In this document: positions 8,658 to 10,664 of the stretch, in pieces | How the letters are laid out: each line of letters starts with the position of its first letter | Numbering within the stretch: the first letter of the stretch is position 1 | Assembly (NCBI GenBank): GCA_027604685.1 | Contig: JADHYX010000253.1 | Span: 4,611-15,274, forward strand | Length of the DNA: 10,664 bases | Direction of reading: 5' to 3' | DNA from: Lobulomyces angularis | Taxonomy: Eukaryota; Chytridiomycota; Chytridiomycetes; Lobulomycetales; Lobulomycetaceae | The notes under the pieces: model-generated | Databases searched by the model: none | What the model was told of the DNA's origin: nothing | What the model saw: the letters and a program-made list of their open reading frames with translations, nothing else | Made by a program: the position numbers and the translations under genes

Positions 8658-8727
8658 GTAAACTTCTTTTCTTTAAAATCTAAAATTTACTATTTTAGAT
8701 GATACTTTTTTCTGTTGAAGAGAGAAA

Positions 8728-8913
8728 TTAACCACCACGGCAATAGCATGTAGAATAACAAGATTGGCTTCCAACTCCAGCACCTTGGCATTGTCTTTGA
8801 CAGCTGTTACTGCACTCGGCGTCACATGGTGAGCAATTTCCACCAGCAGTGACTGGGTTCATAAGTAAGGCAAGAGTAACGACTGAAGCAAGGATAACTT
8901 TTAAAAATTGCAT
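8728..8913 (-). CDS. Small secreted cysteine-rich protein with defensin-like cysteine spacing, 61 residues
   Basis: Single exon, ATG at 8913 to TAA at 8730-8728. Residues 1-23 form a textbook signal peptide: MQFLK, a hydrophobic core, then NPVTA before GGN. The mature peptide of about 38 residues has eight cysteines at 27, 30, 34, 38, 42, 52, 56 and 58. The run C38-x3-C42-x9-C52-x3-C56-x-C58 resembles the C-x3-C ... C ... C-x-C order of CS-alpha-beta defensins, and the stretch between C42 and C52 is Gly-rich. The usual GXC gamma-core is absent, and two extra cysteines precede. It is probably exported and disulfide-bonded; antimicrobial or effector activity is inference. A TATAAAAGG box lies 84-92 bp upstream, and a decayed partial copy lies at 8458-8482. 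The gene is convincing; the defensin link is tentative. Confidence 0.8.
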   Translation of the reverse strand: MQFLKVILASVVTLALLMNPVTAGGNCSPCDAECSNSCQRQCQGAGVGSQSCYSTCYCRGG

Positions 8914-8996
8914 TGTTTTTAGTGATTTTTTTTTTTAATGTAGAAAGATTTTTATTTTATTTTTTATATATTTTTTTTATAATTAACTTTAAAAGT

Positions 8997-9005
8997 CCTT
9001 TTATA
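8997..9005 (-). promoter_or_regulatory. Probable TATA box of the 61-residue secreted-protein gene
   Basis: On the minus strand TATAAAAGG lies 84-92 bp before the ATG at 8913. It stands out from the surrounding A/T because of the trailing GG and the GTATAAAAGG context. Confidence 0.55.
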
Positions 9006-9094
9006 CTTTTTTATTTTATGTATACTAAAAAAAAAAAGCTTAAAAAAGAAATTCATTACGGAGAGTTTCCAGATTGGTTCTAAAATTCCAGATC

Positions 9095-9201
9095 TCAATT
9101 CTGCAACAGAAATTAAGATTAAAAAAAAAATGAAAAATAGTAAGAAAAGTTACTTGATAACTGAGCGGGATGAAATCAGAGTGTTCAAAATTATTTTTTA
9201 C
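9095..9201 (-). pseudogene. Possible terminal exons of an unknown gene
   Basis: On the minus strand an acceptor TTTTAG precedes a 48-bp exon (9201-9154) encoding VKNNFEHSDFIPLSYQ. A well-formed 53-bp intron follows (GTAACT to TTGCAG, with a pyrimidine tract), then AAT and TGA. The other two frames are closed. No upstream exon could be found, so it may be a remnant or chance. Confidence 0.2.
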
Positions 9202-10206
9202 CTAAAATAAAAAAAGAAAATAATGAAAAAATATAAATTCAACACTAAGGATCTTTTTGAATATAATTTTTTAAATTAACTAAAAGCACTCAAATCCATC
9301 TTCTTTTTTTTTCGGAGTAATGGAAGGTGAGACGTTGCATTACATTATTTATATGATATATTTTTTTTTTATAACAATTAAGCAAGAGTCGAAAAACAAA
9401 AAACCAGAAATAATTGAAAAAGAGAAACTGTTGGAGAATAATGCACATTAAATAAACATCGGGATGAATGTAGAAATTCAAATGTTCATAACTGACGGTG
9501 TTCTTTTCACCAATATTTTATGATAAAAAAAGAAATAGACAATTATAAAGTCAGTTGTAAAAAAAAACGGTACTCGATGCTTTTTTTTTTGAGAACCTTT
9601 TTTGGCCAAGAACATAAGTGACAATGAAACCATTGAAACCCATTTTTATAGTTCTTTAGTTGCGAGAAAAAATCTAAAAAAGCACACACAACCTGCTTTT
9701 TTAAGAACATTAATTCTTTTTTACGTTCATCAAAAATTGCTCAAGTCCTGTATAAAAAATTTGTAAGGTTTTTCTTTAAGATGCCATTTTTGGTAAGAAC
9801 CTAATTTTCCACAAGGAAAGATCGTGTAATAATAAAAAGGATAATCATTCTATGTTATCCCAATGCACTATAATAAATCTTCATATCAACGGTTTATTTT
9901 TATTTCTTTATTTAAAAAATATATCTTCAAAAGAAATGTATAGATGAATGTTAAAGCAATTGCATTTGAAAAATTTAAATTCATTTTTTTACAATCAAAC
10001 TGCAGTGATTTATTTGTTGTAGAATTACAAAAAATAGAAAAGTTTTCAAACTAGATTTATCTTTTTTCAATATATCCAGTATTAAAATCGAAGTAACCTT
10101 ACTTTGAAAAAGATTTGATAAACCAATATTATAAAAAAAACCGATATTGAAATTATAACGAAACTTTGCAAATTAACAAAAAAATAAAATAAAATAAAAA
10201 AAGAAC

Positions 10207-10225
10207 CTAGAAAGCAGCTTTCTAG
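10207..10225. repeat. Perfect 19-base palindrome with 9-bp arms
   Basis: CTAGAAAGC and GCTTTCTAG flank a single A. Six of 18 arm bases are G or C, which is high for this spacer. It lies 60 bp upstream of a possible start codon at 10285 and could be a dimeric factor-binding site. Confidence 0.5.
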
Positions 10226-10284
10226 TACAATAAAACAAAAAAAATTTATCAATTAAAAAAAGAAAAAACTTGGCTTAAAAAAAA

Positions 10285-10601
10285 ATGGTAAATTTAGCTA
10301 CATAATTAATCCCGTTGTTTTGAATTTTAGGATGCTGAACAAAAAAAATTTTTTCAAAGCTGCAAAAAAACAAAAAAAAAATGGAGTAAAGTTCTTCAAG
10401 GATTTTTTGATACATATAAAAACAAAAATTGAATTTTTTTAAACTACTATAAAACTAAACTTTTTACAATTATTTATTTTATTTTATTTTTTCTTAGATA
10501 TCGATCTACATAGTGCAAATAAAAAATCATTTAACTTAGGCCAACAAATAAAAAGATTGGAAAAAAAAAAAGAAAAAAACAAAAAAAAGAATTTCCAGTA
10601 G
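10285..10601 (+). CDS. Candidate small lysine-rich protein gene, three exons
   Basis: A proposed structure: ATG alone as exon 1 (10285-10287), a 43-bp intron GTAAAT to TTTTAG, exon 2 at 10331-10385, a 112-bp intron GTAAAG to CTTAG, and exon 3 at 10498-10601 ending in TAG. Phases agree at both junctions. The 53-residue product begins MDAEQKKFFQSCKK and ends with a Lys/Glu/Asn-rich, probably helical stretch after SFNLGQQIKRLE. Introns directly after the start codon are common in fungal ribosomal protein genes, but no ribosomal protein was recognised. Exon 2 is also open in a second frame (ATG at 10332). Poly-A tracts make such frames cheap, so this is tentative. Confidence 0.3.
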
Positions 10602-10664
10602 TGATTATGTACATTCAACTTTAAATTTTTTAGCGACTAAAAAAAAAAAAAACAAAAAAAAAAA

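Larger units (their letters stand above)
8142..8727. other. Spacer between the two small secreted-protein genes
   Basis: The genes converge on this spacer, so it contains both 3' ends. It also contains a relic of the 61-residue protein gene (8458-8482) and a TATAAAAAAGAG at 8269-8280 that is followed by no convincing gene: the next ATG, at 8390, opens only 12 codons. An AAAAT pentamer repeat lies at 8638-8657. The rest is homopolymeric. Confidence 0.5.
9006..10284. other. Gene-poor AT-rich region
   Basis: About 1.3 kb with no supportable complete gene. Weak items are a minus-strand exon and intron pair (9095-9201), a 9-bp-arm palindrome (10207-10225) and several chance-length open frames on both strands (for example 9290-9517 minus and about 9590-9764 plus) without starts or motifs. 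Homopolymers and AAAAT-type repeats make up the rest. Confidence 0.5.

Noticed and set aside
9290..9517. Minus-strand open frame of about 75 codons with hydrophobic middle
   Set aside because: The reported first residue is a TTG, not ATG, and no splice or promoter context supports it. At this AT content one or two frames of this length are expected by chance in 10 kb.
9590..9764. Plus-strand open frame of 58 codons (contains ISDNETIETHFYSSLVARKN)
   Set aside because: A TGA lies directly upstream and there is no in-frame start. The length is within chance expectation, and no motif was recognised.
10331..10400. Resemblance of the KKKWSK stretch to the N-terminus of ribosomal protein eS25
   Set aside because: The match is a short lysine-rich segment next to A runs. 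None of the conserved eS25 body follows, so it is not evidence of that gene.

Overview
The window is a very AT-rich eukaryotic nuclear segment, almost certainly fungal. The coding exons hold most of the G+C, while introns and spacers are long A and T homopolymers. Introns are short (42-170 bp) GT-AG introns. The thioredoxin reductase matches the low-molecular-weight fungal type, and the long transcription factor carries a GCR1_C-type domain, which is a fungal family. The extreme AT content suggests an early-diverging fungus, for example Mucoromycota/Glomeromycotina or an anaerobic chytrid. I cannot fix the lineage from the sequence alone.

Layout, left to right. (1) 29-915, plus strand: the 3' two thirds of a thioredoxin reductase gene, with its 5' end outside the window. 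(2) 1112-3860, minus strand, convergent with it: a nine-exon gene for a predicted 663-residue transcription factor. It has an N-terminal coiled-coil region, a Gln/Asn/Ser-rich middle, a GCR1_C-like DNA-binding domain and a C-terminal pair of zinc fingers. One of its junctions does not keep frame under a strict GT-AG reading. (3) 4429-6009, minus strand: a complete six-exon eIF4A gene encoding the DEAD-box translation initiation helicase. (4) 6010-10664: a gene-poor, homopolymer-rich stretch. It holds two small cysteine-rich secreted-protein genes that face each other (94 residues at 7719-8050 plus, 61 residues at 8728-8913 minus). Each has a TATAAAA box about 90-110 bp upstream of its start. 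It also holds a short decayed relic of the second gene and several weak exon-like islands.

No operon or multi-gene system is evident. Thioredoxin reductase and eIF4A are independent housekeeping genes. The two small secreted proteins look like an effector or antimicrobial-peptide style accessory locus. The most interesting items are the GCR1_C plus zinc-finger architecture, the CS-alpha-beta-defensin-like cysteine spacing of the 61-residue protein with its nearby relic, and the paired CX3C motifs of the 94-residue protein. At this base composition open frames of 55-75 codons arise by chance (I estimate about one in ten random codons is a stop), so such frames were not called without other support.
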